Below, one piece after another: positions 35,499 to 44,147 of a stretch of 64,000 nt of DNA. Positions within the stretch are counted from its first letter, which is position 1, and every line of letters begins with the position of its first letter. This DNA is from JAPPOI01 sp028818055 (GTDB lineage: Bacteria > Pseudomonadota > Alphaproteobacteria > Rhodobacterales > Rhodobacteraceae): the NCBI GenBank assembly GCA_965267405.1, contig OZ253954.1:2728001-2792000 (forward strand), written 5' to 3'. The translations under genes and the position numbers were made by a program. The notes below the pieces were generated by a model, which worked only from the letters and a program-made list of their open reading frames with translations, had not been told where the DNA came from and ran no database searches.

Positions 35499-36320
35499 TC
35501 AATTTGCTCCGATTTTTGCTCTATTCCACCGGATCAAGGCCAGTGTGCGGACCCGTTTTCCCCAGGTCGAAGCCTTCAAAACTAGATGCTCGTTGTTTCG
35601 CAATGGCGTCGAAGTGTCTTCACCTTCGTTGAAAGTAAATTTCAGAAGCTGCCAGCCACCCAAACTCAGCAGCGTCTTGCGCTTGCCCGGCTCGATCCAG
35701 GAGCCGTTGAAGTGGTGAATCGAATAATTTGGTTCGCCCGGCTTCGGAGTGCAGAAAAAATAGTAAGGATAGATTACGCTGTCCGCATCCAGATGTACCG
35801 TTTCTTCGCCCTTGTGATGGCGGGTCAGCCCGAACTCGGTCTTGAAATGTCGCGTTATGCGATCCGTGTTCGGCGTCATGTCGGGCACCCCGTTGTTCAT
35901 GAATTGGATTCCTTCATAGTCCGACAATAGGCTCTTCATGATTTTGTCTTTTGGGATCGATCCCATCAGGGCAGTTATCGGGCGCGTGCGCTTCCCATCC
36001 AACGTTTTTTCATAGCCCGTCACAAACGCGTGGTCTCGAAAAGGTTCGAGGCTGGCAGTGACTTCAAGATCCGAGTCACAATAGAACCCGCCCCTTTCAT
36101 AAAGCGCATGAAGGCGGATGTAGTCTGACACGAAAGCCCATTTTCCTTCAGCGGCAGCTTCTTGAACGTACACGTTGTCAATCTTCGCCAATGCCTCGTT
36201 GCCCCATTCCACGATCTCGTAGTCGGGGCAAAACTGCTTCCAAGACTGGATACACTTCAGCACAAGGTCGGGTTTGGGCTGAGTGCCGACCCAGACGTAA
36301 TGTATGATCTTGGGGATCAT
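35499..36320 (-). CDS. GT32-like glycosyltransferase (OCH1/capsular type)
   Basis: 273 residues. The N-terminal IPKIIHYVWVGTQPKPDLV and the DxD motif in FVSDYIRLHALYERGGFYCD (DSD follows) are hallmarks of the glycosyltransferase sugar-binding DXD family that includes OCH1 and capsular enzymes. No membrane segment is seen, so it acts at the cytoplasmic face. It is the middle gene of rpe-GT-wecB (9-base and 0-base gaps). The sugar transferred is unknown; linkage with wecB suggests an N-acetylhexosamine or mannose-type donor. Confidence 0.87.
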   Translation of the reverse strand: MIPKIIHYVWVGTQPKPDLVLKCIQSWKQFCPDYEIVEWGNEALAKIDNVYVQEAAAEGKWAFVSDYIRLHALYERGGFYCDSDLEVTASLEPFRDHAFVTGYEKTLDGKRTRPITALMGSIPKDKIMKSLLSDYEGIQFMNNGVPDMTPNTDRITRHFKTEFGLTRHHKGEETVHLDADSVIYPYYFFCTPKPGEPNYSIHHFNGSWIEPGKRKTLLSLGGWQLLKFTFNEGEDTSTPLRNNEHLVLKASTWGKRVRTLALIRWNRAKIGAN

Positions 36321-36329
36321 GGCTGGACG

Positions 36330-37016
36330 CTATATTGCGCTTTCCGCGGCGGATCGGATCGCTGCGATGTTGTCGCCGTAGGGTCCAGGGTTTGAAACGC
36401 TGCCACCTTTGAATACGGCGGAACCGGCCACAAGAACATCTGCGCCGGCCGCGGAAAGTCCCGGTGCTGTCGTTGGATCAACGCCACCATCAATTTCGAT
36501 GTGAACTTCGCGATCACCGATCATCGATCGCAGGGTCCTGACCTTGTCTTCCATTGGAATGTACTTTTGACCTCCGAAGCCCGGGTTGACGGTCATGACA
36601 CAGACAAGATCGATCAGGTCGAGCACATGCTCAATCGCGCTTGCTGGCGTGCCTGGATTCAAGGCAACTCCTGCACGCATTCCGGCGCCGCGAATGGCCT
36701 GAAGTGTGCGGTGGATATGCGGCCCGGCTTCTACATGAGCAGTCAAAACGTCTGCTCCGGCATCCGCAAATGCTTCGATATACGGATCAACAGGGCTGAT
36801 CATCAAATGAACATCCATTACGCCCTGGATGTGCTTGCGGATCGCCGCACAGGTAGAAGGTCCAAAAGTGATATTTGGAACAAAATGGCCGTCCATAACG
36901 TCAACATGGATCCAATCGGCACCTTGCGCTTCAGCCGCCTCACACTCAGCGCCGAAGTTCGCGAAATCTGACGCCAATATCGAAGGAGCGATTTTGATGT
37001 TGCGATCGAATGCCAT
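36330..37016 (-). CDS. rpe: Ribulose-phosphate 3-epimerase
   Basis: 228 residues with a full TIM-barrel. Rpe interconverts ribulose-5-phosphate and xylulose-5-phosphate in the pentose phosphate pathway. Motifs: KIAPSILASDFANFG, the metal/catalytic WIHVDVMDGHFVPNITFG, DVHLMI, VCVMTVNPGFGGQKYI and the C-terminal IEIDGGVDPTTAP and VAGSAVF. It begins the operon with the two polysaccharide genes downstream. Its upstream gap, 37017-37248, shows no convincing gene. Confidence 0.96.
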   Translation of the reverse strand: MAFDRNIKIAPSILASDFANFGAECEAAEAQGADWIHVDVMDGHFVPNITFGPSTCAAIRKHIQGVMDVHLMISPVDPYIEAFADAGADVLTAHVEAGPHIHRTLQAIRGAGMRAGVALNPGTPASAIEHVLDLIDLVCVMTVNPGFGGQKYIPMEDKVRTLRSMIGDREVHIEIDGGVDPTTAPGLSAAGADVLVAGSAVFKGGSVSNPGPYGDNIAAIRSAAESAI

Positions 37017-37248
37017 GTGATTTTTCCGTTAAGCAGCCTGTTGGCACGCACTTAGCGCGCCAGATCGCGGGCCGTCCACCCATTAATCCGCCTATCAATT
37101 GTGGGAATTGAGCACTCATTCGCTGAATTGAAAGGGTTTTTCCCTAGCGTCATGGTGAAGTCGCCAAGTTTTTGACACTTTTCTTCGTAACCCTCATTGC
37201 CTGGGTGGCTGCTCACCCAAAAGTTGATTCTATTGCCGGAGGTCCCAA
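37017..37248. other. Intergenic stretch upstream of rpe
   Basis: No coding frame with a ribosome site and no strong hairpin is seen. It should hold the rpe promoter (minus strand) and the start region of the small plus-strand ORF at 37249. Together with that ORF, the non-core region before clpP spans 596 bases. Confidence 0.4.
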
Positions 37249-37437
37249 ATGGGCGTGCTGCACCTTGTGCCGGTATCAGTATTGATTGTTGTTTCATGCT
37301 GGCTTTTGTGGCCGGTTGTCGTTGAGCCGTTTCAACGCGGTCAACGGGGAAGTCAGCGGTTCTTGCCGCATCAGACCGACAATTTGGCCGATGTGCTCTT
37401 TAGCGTCTGGTCTGAGCGGGGTACCCGCAAAGGGTAA
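37249..37437 (+). CDS. Possible small membrane protein upstream of clpP
   Basis: 62 residues with GGAGG 6 bases before the ATG. Residues 2-26 (GVLHLVPVSVLIVVSCWLLW then PVVV) would make one transmembrane helix, followed by a polar tail. The helix and ribosome site support a real gene; no family is recognised and the frame is short. A minus-strand frame overlaps it but lacks a ribosome site. Confidence 0.4.
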   Translation: MGVLHLVPVSVLIVVSCWLLWPVVVEPFQRGQRGSQRFLPHQTDNLADVLFSVWSERGTRKG

Positions 37438-37612
37438 ATCCAGGGCAATCAATCTGATCATTTCGGTGGGGGCCCTTGTTGTGCGAGACATCATGCCTGC
37501 CGTCGCACACACGAATTTTTTCTGCGACTCTTGAAGGTCCTCAGACGCACAACTAAGACTCTGGCAACTTCCACGCGCTAGACCGCGTCGCAAACACCAA
37601 AGGCAGGCACAC

Positions 37613-38242
37613 ATGCACGATCCCGTAGAGACCTATATGAACCTTGTTCCCATGGTTGTTGAACAAACCAGCCGGGGCGAGCGGGCATATGATATTTTCT
37701 CCCGGCTTTTAAAAGAACGGATCATCTTCGTGAATGGTCCCGTTCACGATGGAATGGCTCAGCTGATCGTGGCGCAGCTGTTGCACTTGGAGGCCGAAAA
37801 CCCATCCAAAGAAATCTCGATGTATATCAACAGCCCGGGCGGTGTCGTAACCGCTGGTCTGTCGATCTATGACACGATGCAGTACATCCGCCCCAAAATC
37901 GCAACCTTGGTTGTCGGGCAGGCGGCTTCGATGGGTTCGCTACTGTTGACTGCTGGCGAGAAAGGCATGCGCATGTCTTTGCCCAACAGCTCGATCATGG
38001 TGCACCAGCCATCGGGCGGTTTTCAGGGGCAGGCCACGGACATCATCATCCACGCGCGCCACACTGAACGTTTGAAGCGTCGTCTGAACGAAATTTACGT
38101 GAAACATACCGGTCAAACGCTAAAGAAGGTCGAAGACGCACTTGAACGCGATAATTTCATGACGCCGGAAGAAGCAAAAGACTGGGGTCTGATTGATGAG
38201 ATTGTCGAATCTCGCGCCGTTCCAGAAGGCGAAGAAAGCTAA
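37613..38242 (+). CDS. clpP: ATP-dependent Clp protease proteolytic subunit
   Basis: 209 residues, starting MHDPVETYMNLVPMVVEQTS with AAGGCAGG upstream. ClpP forms the two-ring serine protease chamber fed by ClpX or ClpA. The catalytic triad is S106 (GQAASMGSL), H131 (IMVHQPSGG) and D180 (ERDNFMTPEEA); the oxyanion strip YINSPGGVVTAG is intact. clpX follows 165 bases later on the same strand. A CTTGAAG at 37532-37538 is a possible heat-shock -35, without a convincing -10. Confidence 0.97.
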   Translation: MHDPVETYMNLVPMVVEQTSRGERAYDIFSRLLKERIIFVNGPVHDGMAQLIVAQLLHLEAENPSKEISMYINSPGGVVTAGLSIYDTMQYIRPKIATLVVGQAASMGSLLLTAGEKGMRMSLPNSSIMVHQPSGGFQGQATDIIIHARHTERLKRRLNEIYVKHTGQTLKKVEDALERDNFMTPEEAKDWGLIDEIVESRAVPEGEES

Positions 38243-38407
38243 CATTGGGATCTAATGCCGCAGCTTTGATTGGTTGGTCACCAATTTTGAGATTTGCATT
38301 GTACGTCTCTTGGCGCTGGCATACCCTGAGCGCAATGTTGAGAAATGAAGGCGCTGTTTCGGGCACGTTGAGGCGGCAAAACGGTTGAACGCCGAGAAGG
38401 TAATGTG

Positions 38408-39667
38408 ATGGCAAACAACACAGGCGATGGCAAAAACACGCTCTATTGTTCGTTTTGCGGCAAAAGCCAGCACGAAGTGCGAAAGCTTATTGCAGGGCCG
38501 ACAGTATTCATCTGCGATGAATGCGTTGAACTCTGCATGGACATCATCCGGGAAGAAACCAAATCTGCCGGGCTCAAGTCGTCTGACGGCGTACCAAGCC
38601 CGAAGGAAATTTGCGAAGTTCTCGATGACTATGTGATCGGCCAAGCGCATGCGAAACGCGTGTTGTCGGTGGCTGTCCATAACCACTACAAGCGCCTGAA
38701 CCACGCCGGCAAATCTGACATTGAACTTGCGAAATCGAACATCCTGCTGATCGGGCCGACAGGTTGCGGTAAAACGCTGCTTGCACAGACATTGGCACGT
38801 ATCCTGGATGTGCCGTTTACCATGGCCGATGCCACAACGCTGACTGAGGCTGGTTATGTTGGCGAAGATGTCGAAAATATCATTCTGAAACTTTTGCAGG
38901 CCAGCGAGTACAACGTTGAACGCGCACAGCGCGGCATCGTTTACATCGACGAGGTCGATAAAATCACCCGCAAGTCTGACAATCCCTCGATCACACGCGA
39001 CGTGTCGGGTGAGGGTGTTCAGCAGGCGCTTTTGAAGATCATGGAAGGCACTGTGGCCTCGGTTCCGCCGCAAGGTGGACGCAAACATCCGCAGCAAGAA
39101 TTCCTTCAGGTCGACACGACCAACATCCTGTTCATATGCGGCGGTGCATTTGCCGGTCTTGATAAAATCATCTCGCAGCGCGGCAAGGGTTCAGCCATGG
39201 GCTTTGGAGCCGACGTGCGCGACCCTGACGAAAAATCCGTTGGCGAGTTTTTCAAGGATCTCGAGCCCGAGGATCTGTTGAAGTTCGGCCTGATCCCAGA
39301 ATTTGTGGGTCGTCTGCCAGTTATTGCGACGCTTGAGGATCTGGACGAAGACGCTCTGGTTACCATCCTGACCCAGCCGAAGAACGCTTTGGTCAAGCAG
39401 TACCAGCGTCTGTTCGAACTTGAAGATACCGATCTGTCGTTCACAGATGACGCGCTGACCGCAATTGCGCGACGCGCGATTGAGCGGAAAACCGGTGCGC
39501 GGGGCCTTCGCTCGATCATGGAAGACATCCTGCTGGATACTATGTTCGACCTTCCCGGCATGGATAGCGTTTCGGAAGTTGTCGTGAACGAGGAAGCCGT
39601 GAATTCGGACGCGGCGCCGTTGATGATCCACGCCGATCCGCAAGCGGAGCCTGCAAGCGCAAGCTAA
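38408..39667 (+). CDS. clpX: ATP-dependent Clp protease ATP-binding subunit
   Basis: 419 residues from the ATG at 38408, with AGAAGG about 8 bases upstream (a GTG lies one codon before). The N-terminal zinc-binding domain has C14 and C17 (YCSFCGKSQHEV) and a second pair in FICDECVELC. The AAA+ domain has Walker A GPTGCGKTLL, Walker B IVYIDEVDKI, the IGF-type ClpP loop region and pore-loop GYVGEDVEN. ClpX unfolds tagged proteins into ClpP. A RidA-type gene follows 12 bases after the stop. Confidence 0.98.
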   Translation: MANNTGDGKNTLYCSFCGKSQHEVRKLIAGPTVFICDECVELCMDIIREETKSAGLKSSDGVPSPKEICEVLDDYVIGQAHAKRVLSVAVHNHYKRLNHAGKSDIELAKSNILLIGPTGCGKTLLAQTLARILDVPFTMADATTLTEAGYVGEDVENIILKLLQASEYNVERAQRGIVYIDEVDKITRKSDNPSITRDVSGEGVQQALLKIMEGTVASVPPQGGRKHPQQEFLQVDTTNILFICGGAFAGLDKIISQRGKGSAMGFGADVRDPDEKSVGEFFKDLEPEDLLKFGLIPEFVGRLPVIATLEDLDEDALVTILTQPKNALVKQYQRLFELEDTDLSFTDDALTAIARRAIERKTGARGLRSIMEDILLDTMFDLPGMDSVSEVVVNEEAVNSDAAPLMIHADPQAEPASAS

Positions 39668-39679
39668 AAGGCCAATTCT

Positions 39680-40063
39680 ATGGTTCAACACGTATCTACC
39701 GGTTCGCCTTTTGAAGAGCGAATTGGGTATTCGCGCGCCGTGGTGGCCGATGGCTGGATTTTTGTCGCAGGCACAACAGGGTATGACTATGCGACGATGA
39801 CGATGCCGGACAGTATCGTCGATCAATGCCGCAATGCACTGTCCACGATTGCGGACGCATTGGCCGTCGCGGGATCAGGTTTGGATGACGTCGTTCGGGT
39901 GCGGTATATCGTTCCAAACGCCGCCGAATGGCCAGACTGCTGGCCGGTCACCTCCGAAGCATTTGCGAAGGCCAAACCGGCAGCGACAATGTTGTCAGCC
40001 GCATTGCAGGAAGCGGAAATGAAGATTGAGATCGAAGTTACCGCTCGGGTCAGAAGCAAATAG
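39680..40063 (+). CDS. RidA/YjgF-family enamine/imine deaminase
   Basis: 127 residues. RidA-family trimers hydrolyse reactive enamine/imine intermediates from PLP enzymes. The family blocks are GYSRAVVADGWIFVAGTTGY and a C-terminal VRVRYIVPNAAEWPDCWPVT, then EIEVTARVRSK. The catalytic arginine of canonical RidA is expected near the end of the VRVRYIV strand and appears present. The protein is of an atypical subgroup. It is 12 bases after clpX and may share its transcript. Confidence 0.85.
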   Translation: MVQHVSTGSPFEERIGYSRAVVADGWIFVAGTTGYDYATMTMPDSIVDQCRNALSTIADALAVAGSGLDDVVRVRYIVPNAAEWPDCWPVTSEAFAKAKPAATMLSAALQEAEMKIEIEVTARVRSK

Positions 40064-40163
40064 TCCGCCAATTTCAGCCTGTACGTTCAATTGCTGCCAC
40101 GCGCACTAGACCTTGGTCCTGCATTGCGGCATATGTTTTCCAAAGCGGAGCGGATTGACCGAT

Positions 40164-40547
40164 ATGGGCATTATGAACTTCCTCAAGCGTGCAGCGACCT
40201 GGTGGAACGGGCAGACGTTGAACACGCAATTCTACACATGGCGCAAAGGCGAACGTGTAGGCGAAGACGCTCAAGGCAACGTCTTTTATCAGGCCCAGGA
40301 CGGTGAAAAACGATGGGTCATTTTCAACGGTGAAGCCGAAGCCAGCCGGGTAGACCCCGAGTGGCACGGGTGGTTGCATCACACGTGGGATGAGCCCCCG
40401 ACGCAAAAACCCCTGAAACACAAAGATTGGGAAAAGCCTCATCAGGAAAACCTGACTGGGACGTCGGCGGCTTACGCACCGCCAGGCTCAATCCGCCAGC
40501 CGGAACCGGCGTCGCGCCGGGATTATGAGGCTTGGCAGCCGGAGTAG
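40164..40547 (+). CDS. NDUFA12-like accessory subunit of complex I
   Basis: 127 residues from the ATG at 40164 (MGIMNFLKRAATWWNGQTLN). It matches the B17.2/NDUFA12 family, an accessory subunit on the peripheral arm of alphaproteobacterial and mitochondrial NADH dehydrogenase. Signatures: GERVGEDAQGNVFYQAQDGE, KRWVIFNGEAEASRVDPEWH, GWLHHTWDEPP. The mlaD gene follows 4 bases after the stop, giving a tight run mlaD-DUF2155. Confidence 0.93.
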   Translation: MGIMNFLKRAATWWNGQTLNTQFYTWRKGERVGEDAQGNVFYQAQDGEKRWVIFNGEAEASRVDPEWHGWLHHTWDEPPTQKPLKHKDWEKPHQENLTGTSAAYAPPGSIRQPEPASRRDYEAWQPE

Positions 40548-40551
40548 GCAG

Positions 40552-40995
40552 ATGTCAGAAAACATTGCAGAGGTTGTGACCGGCGCGGCTGTTTTGGTGG
40601 TTGCAGGTGGTTTTCTCGCCTATGCCTCGCAGTTCGGGGGAATTGGAACCACATCCAACGCGGCGACTTACTCGGCTTCGTTCCGGTCCGCAGAGGGTAT
40701 TGGAACAGGCACAGATGTGCGCCTTGCCGGGGTGAAGATCGGGTCGGTTCTTGAACTTGAACTTGATCCTGCAACCTACCGTGCAGAAGCAGTTTTCTCG
40801 ATTGATGACGAGGTGCTGCTTCCCGAGGACACCGCGATCGTCATCTCGTCCGAGGGACTTCTCGGCGGTAGCTTCGTTGAGGTTCTTCCAGGCGGTTCGC
40901 CGTTCAACTTGGAACCCGGTAGCGAGATTGAGGATACGCAAAGCTCGATCAGTATCGTCCAACTTCTTCTGAAATTCGTATCGGGCGACGAATGA
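40552..40995 (+). CDS. mlaD: MlaD-type MCE protein, lipid transport
   Basis: 147 residues with one N-terminal membrane helix (about 8-26, AAVLVVAGGFLAYASQF) and one MCE domain (about 35-115: YSASFRSAEGIGTGTDVRLA, GVKIGSV and GLLGGSFVEVLPGG). MlaD hexamers bind phospholipid in the Mla system that keeps outer-membrane asymmetry. The other mla genes (mlaE, mlaF) are not adjacent, so it is separated from its partners here. The stop overlaps the DUF2155 start (ATGA). Confidence 0.9.
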   Translation: MSENIAEVVTGAAVLVVAGGFLAYASQFGGIGTTSNAATYSASFRSAEGIGTGTDVRLAGVKIGSVLELELDPATYRAEAVFSIDDEVLLPEDTAIVISSEGLLGGSFVEVLPGGSPFNLEPGSEIEDTQSSISIVQLLLKFVSGDE

Positions 40996-41423
40996 CCAGG
41001 GTTCTGGCTGCAATTTTTTGTTTGTGGACGCCCGCAGCTTTTGCGCAGGACGTCGTGATCACGTCGCCTATAGACGGGTCGCAGACGATCTTGACGCAAC
41101 CGGAGATCGAGGCGTCGGCGATTAAGGCGGCCAACGGAATTGGGGCGTTCTTGCGAGGCCTCGACAAAGTATCGGGCGAGATCGTGGATTTTGATCTGGT
41201 ACAGGGCGATCGCGCCGAGTTGGGCCGCATCGAAATTGCTTTGGGCGAGTGCAGATACCCCGAGGACAATTTGGCCGGTGAAGCTTTCGCCTGGCTTGAA
41301 ATTCGCGATCCGCGCCGGGAAGAGCCATTGTTCGTTGGCTGGATGAGCGCGTCTAGTCCAGCGCTCAGCGCTCTGGACCATGCGCGTTATGACGTTTGGG
41401 TCATCCGCTGCAAAACTGCATAA
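40992..41423 (+). CDS. DUF2155 domain secreted protein
   Basis: 143 residues with a signal peptide (1-19, ending AFA). The rest matches DUF2155: QDVVITSPIDGS near the start of the mature part, then LDKVSGEIVDFDLVQGDRAE, LGRIEIALGECRYPED and EPLFVGWMSASSPALSALDH. Its function is unknown; it is widespread in alphaproteobacteria, often near aat and accBC as here. It is coupled to mlaD by ATGA and its 3' end overlaps convergent aat by 37 bases. Confidence 0.9.
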   Translation: MTRVLAAIFCLWTPAAFAQDVVITSPIDGSQTILTQPEIEASAIKAANGIGAFLRGLDKVSGEIVDFDLVQGDRAELGRIEIALGECRYPEDNLAGEAFAWLEIRDPRREEPLFVGWMSASSPALSALDHARYDVWVIRCKTA

Positions 41424-42031
41424 CGATCTGTTTCTAAAGCTACTTTTTGCATGCTGGTTGGCGTGATGATGGCCTCGGTCAGTGCCTCGTGATAGTCATT
41501 TCTAGGCACTTCGATCGCGCCAAGGCTGATCAGGTGCGGCGTTACAAACTGCGTGTCAAATAATGTGAAACCGCAACGCCTCAGGTGATCGACTAGCCAC
41601 GTCAATGCGATCTTCGATCCGTCCCGGGCGTCTGAGAACATGCTTTCTCCGAAGAAGGCGCCACCAAGAGTGATGCCATAGACCCCACCGATGATCTTGG
41701 AGCCGACCCACACCTCGATGCTATGCGCGTTGCCACGGCGGTGCAGGGCATGAGTTAGCCCGCGGATTGTGTCGTTGATCCATGTTTCATCGCGATCGGC
41801 ACATCCGTCGAGCACAGCATCAAGCGAATGATCAATAGTCACGTGATAGTCAGTCTTGCGAAGACGGCGAGCGAGCGATCTGGACACCCGAAACCCATCC
41901 AAGGGCAATACGCCCCGCATCTTGGGGTCGACCCAATAGATATCCGGGTCATCGCGGGATTCGGCCATTGGAAAAATGCCGGACGCATATGCAGCCAGCA
42001 ACAATTCAGGCGTCAGACGTTTGTCTGCCAT
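41387..42031 (-). CDS. aat: Leucyl/phenylalanyl-tRNA-protein transferase
   Basis: 214 residues from the ATG at 42031 (MADKRLTPELLLAAYASGIF); frames further upstream reach into accC. Aat adds Leu or Phe to N-terminal Arg/Lys for N-end-rule degradation. Blocks include GIFPMAESRDDPDIYWVDPK, GNAHSIEVWVGSKIIGGVYG, GESMFSDARDGSKIA and FTLFDTQFVTPHLISLGA. accC is 70 bases upstream on the same strand, so it may be co-transcribed. Confidence 0.95.
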   Translation of the reverse strand: MADKRLTPELLLAAYASGIFPMAESRDDPDIYWVDPKMRGVLPLDGFRVSRSLARRLRKTDYHVTIDHSLDAVLDGCADRDETWINDTIRGLTHALHRRGNAHSIEVWVGSKIIGGVYGITLGGAFFGESMFSDARDGSKIALTWLVDHLRRCGFTLFDTQFVTPHLISLGAIEVPRNDYHEALTEAIITPTSMQKVALETDRYAVLQRMTQTS

Positions 42032-42101
42032 GGCGACACCCACGAACGGATCAATGAGTTTCGATGTTACCCGAAATTTGTGGCATCCGCCACGCCGGAC
42101 G

Positions 42102-43448
42102 TCACTCCAGCGCTTGTTCCAGCCACTTTTCCAGCCAATGGATGTTGTAATCGCCGGTCTGAATGTCCGGTTCGGCCAGCAAAGCATCAAAAAGTGGGAT
42201 CGTTGTGTCGATGCCGTCGATGATGATCTCGGCCAGCGCGCGGCGCAGTCGCGCAAGCGCTTCGGGTCTGTCGCGGCCTTCGACAATCAATTTGCCGATC
42301 AAACTGTCGTAGTAGGGAGGTATCGAATAGCCGTCATAAAGCGCGGAATCCATCCTAACGCCAAGCCCACCGGGCGCATGATACTGAGTGATCTTGCCGG
42401 GAGACGGTGCGAAATTTGGAAGCTTTTCCGCATTGATGCGGATTTCAATAGCGTGGCCTTGCACTTCCAGATCTTCTTGGCGGAATTCCATCGGCAGACC
42501 GGCCGCCACTCGAATTTGCTCGCGTACCAAATCAACACCGAATACGGCTTCAGTAACCGGGTGTTCAACCTGAAGCCGCGTGTTCATTTCGATGAAATAG
42601 AATTCGCCGTCTTCATACAGAAACTCGACCGTTCCAGCGCCAATGTAATTGATTTGTGCCACAGCATCAGCACAGACTTTGCCAATCCGTGCGCGCTCTT
42701 CCGCGGTTATTGCCGGGCCAGGTGCCTCTTCGAAGACCTTCTGATGTCGCCTCTGAAGCGAACAATCCCGTTCGCCAAGATGCACGGCGTTGCCTTTGCC
42801 ATCACCAAAGACTTGGATCTCGATGTGGCGTGGTCGCCCAAGGTATTTTTCGATGTAAACTTCGTCGTTACCGAAGGCGGCCTTTGCTTCTGAGCGAGCG
42901 GTACGAAACGCGGTTTCAAGTTCGCCCGCTGTTGTGGCCAGCTTCATGCCGCGACCACCGCCGCCTGCGGTTGCCTTGATGATGACCGGGTATCCGATTT
43001 CCTCGGAGACCTTTTCGGCGTCTTCCAATGTCGCAACACCGCCGTCCGATCCGGGAACAACCGGAATGCCCAGGTTCTTCGCGGTTTCTTTGGCTGTAAT
43101 CTTGTCACCCATGATGCGGATATGTTCCGCGGACGGTCCGATAAAGGTGATCTGGTGATCTTCGACAATCTGCACGAAGGCGGCATTCTCACTAAGAAAA
43201 CCGTAGCCCGGGTGAATTGCCTGCGCGCCGGTGATCTCGCAAGCCGAGATAATGGCGGGCATCGACAAATAGCTTTCTGTTCCGGCCGGAGGCCCGATAC
43301 ATACCGATTCATCGGCCATGCGCACGTGCATGGCGTCGGCGTCTGCGGTGGAATGAACTGCCACTGATTTGATGCCCATCTCGCGACAGGCGCGGATCAC
43401 ACGCAGAGCGATCTCGCCGCGGTTGGCGATGAGGATCTTTTCGAACAT
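42102..43448 (-). CDS. accC: Acetyl-CoA carboxylase, biotin carboxylase subunit
   Basis: 448 residues, the normal length. It carboxylates biotin on AccB using ATP and bicarbonate, the first committed step of fatty acid synthesis. The biotin carboxylase N-domain starts KILIANRGEIALRVIRACRE; the ATP-grasp glycine-rich loop is IIKATAGGGGRGMKL; EMNTRLQVEHPVTEAV is the catalytic block. accB lies 9 bases upstream. Confidence 0.97.
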   Translation of the reverse strand: MFEKILIANRGEIALRVIRACREMGIKSVAVHSTADADAMHVRMADESVCIGPPAGTESYLSMPAIISACEITGAQAIHPGYGFLSENAAFVQIVEDHQITFIGPSAEHIRIMGDKITAKETAKNLGIPVVPGSDGGVATLEDAEKVSEEIGYPVIIKATAGGGGRGMKLATTAGELETAFRTARSEAKAAFGNDEVYIEKYLGRPRHIEIQVFGDGKGNAVHLGERDCSLQRRHQKVFEEAPGPAITAEERARIGKVCADAVAQINYIGAGTVEFLYEDGEFYFIEMNTRLQVEHPVTEAVFGVDLVREQIRVAAGLPMEFRQEDLEVQGHAIEIRINAEKLPNFAPSPGKITQYHAPGGLGVRMDSALYDGYSIPPYYDSLIGKLIVEGRDRPEALARLRRALAEIIIDGIDTTIPLFDALLAEPDIQTGDYNIHWLEKWLEQALE

Positions 43449-43457
43449 CGCTTGCCC

Positions 43458-43976
43458 TTACTCGATGATCATCAATGGTGCGCCAAATTCGACCGGCGCG
43501 CCGTCTTCCACCAGAATACGCTTCACAGTGCCGGCTTTCGGAGCCGGTATCTGGTTCATCGTCTTCATGGCTTCGACGATCAAAAGCGATTGGCCTTCGG
43601 ACACCTTGTCGCCAACCTTAACAAATGCGTCAGCTCCCGGTTCCGGTGACAGATAAACTGTGCCGACCATCGGTGACGCAACTGCGCCCGGATGCGAGGC
43701 CGGATCGTCGTTCGAGGCCGCTGGCGCTTCAGACGTGGCTGGCGCAGCGGCCGCGGCAGGTGCTGCTGGTGCCGCCGGAGCAGGGGCCGCAGCTACCGGA
43801 GCGGCGGGTACGCTTACCGTTGCAGTAACAGAAGACACGCGGCTGACACGCACGTTCAGGCTGCCTTCGTCAGCGTAATCCCTTTTAACCTGCAATTCAC
43901 TGAGATCGTTTTCGCGCAAAAGTTCGGCCAATGATTTAATGAAGGCCACATCTGCGTCATGCGTTTTCTTGGTCAT
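43458..43976 (-). CDS. accB: Acetyl-CoA carboxylase biotin carboxyl carrier protein
   Basis: 172 residues. An N-terminal helix is followed by an Ala/Pro-rich linker (about 55-90) and a biotinyl domain with K138 in VEAMKTMN. The protein carries carboxybiotin between AccC and the transferase. AGAGGACGAGA stands upstream of the ATG. It begins the accB-accC operon. A 14-base palindrome lies 61 bases upstream of the start and is near the divergent preT promoter. Confidence 0.97.
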   Translation of the reverse strand: MTKKTHDADVAFIKSLAELLRENDLSELQVKRDYADEGSLNVRVSRVSSVTATVSVPAAPVAAAPAPAAPAAPAAAAAPATSEAPAASNDDPASHPGAVASPMVGTVYLSPEPGADAFVKVGDKVSEGQSLLIVEAMKTMNQIPAPKAGTVKRILVEDGAPVEFGAPLMIIE

Positions 43977-44036
43977 TCTCGTCCTCTGCGCTGATCGAGT
44001 CTCATGCCCGAATTTTCATCGCTTATACGCAACGCT

Positions 44037-44050
44037 TTTCCCTAGGGAAA
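44037..44050. promoter_or_regulatory. 14-base palindrome between accB and preT
   Basis: TTTCCCTAGGGAAA is a perfect palindrome in the 171-base divergent region. It may be a regulator site for accBC, preT or both. No matching regulator is known to me. Confidence 0.35.
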
Positions 44051-44082
44051 GCAAATGCTGCGGATTTTCGTGGATTCAAAAA

Positions 44083-44098
44083 TTTACCAGTTGATAAA
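44083..44098. promoter_or_regulatory. Degenerate RutR-like operator upstream of preT
   Basis: TTTACCAGTTGATAAA matches 11 of the 14 fixed bases of the RutR consensus TTGACCANNTGGTCAA. It lies 50 bases before the preT ATG, a plausible repressor position. Weaker than the site at 47539. Confidence 0.4.
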
Positions 44099-44147
44099 AA
44101 AATTTTTCGTGGCAGTCTGAACATGCTTGGTACCAAGGGAGACGGCA

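Noticed and set aside
37532..37560. Possible heat-shock (RpoH) promoter before clpP
   Set aside because: A CTTGAAG element is present but I find no convincing -10 at the right spacing.
37294..37614. 106-codon minus-strand frame upstream of clpP
   Set aside because: No ribosome site, Cys/Arg-rich low-complexity start, overlaps a better-supported frame.
38243..38407. Possible terminator or small RNA between clpP and clpX
   Set aside because: Only a short ATTGGT/ACCAAT arm pair is present, too weak to call.
41976..42893. 305-codon plus-strand frame opposite aat and accC
   Set aside because: Lies across two well-identified minus-strand genes and has no recognisable domain.
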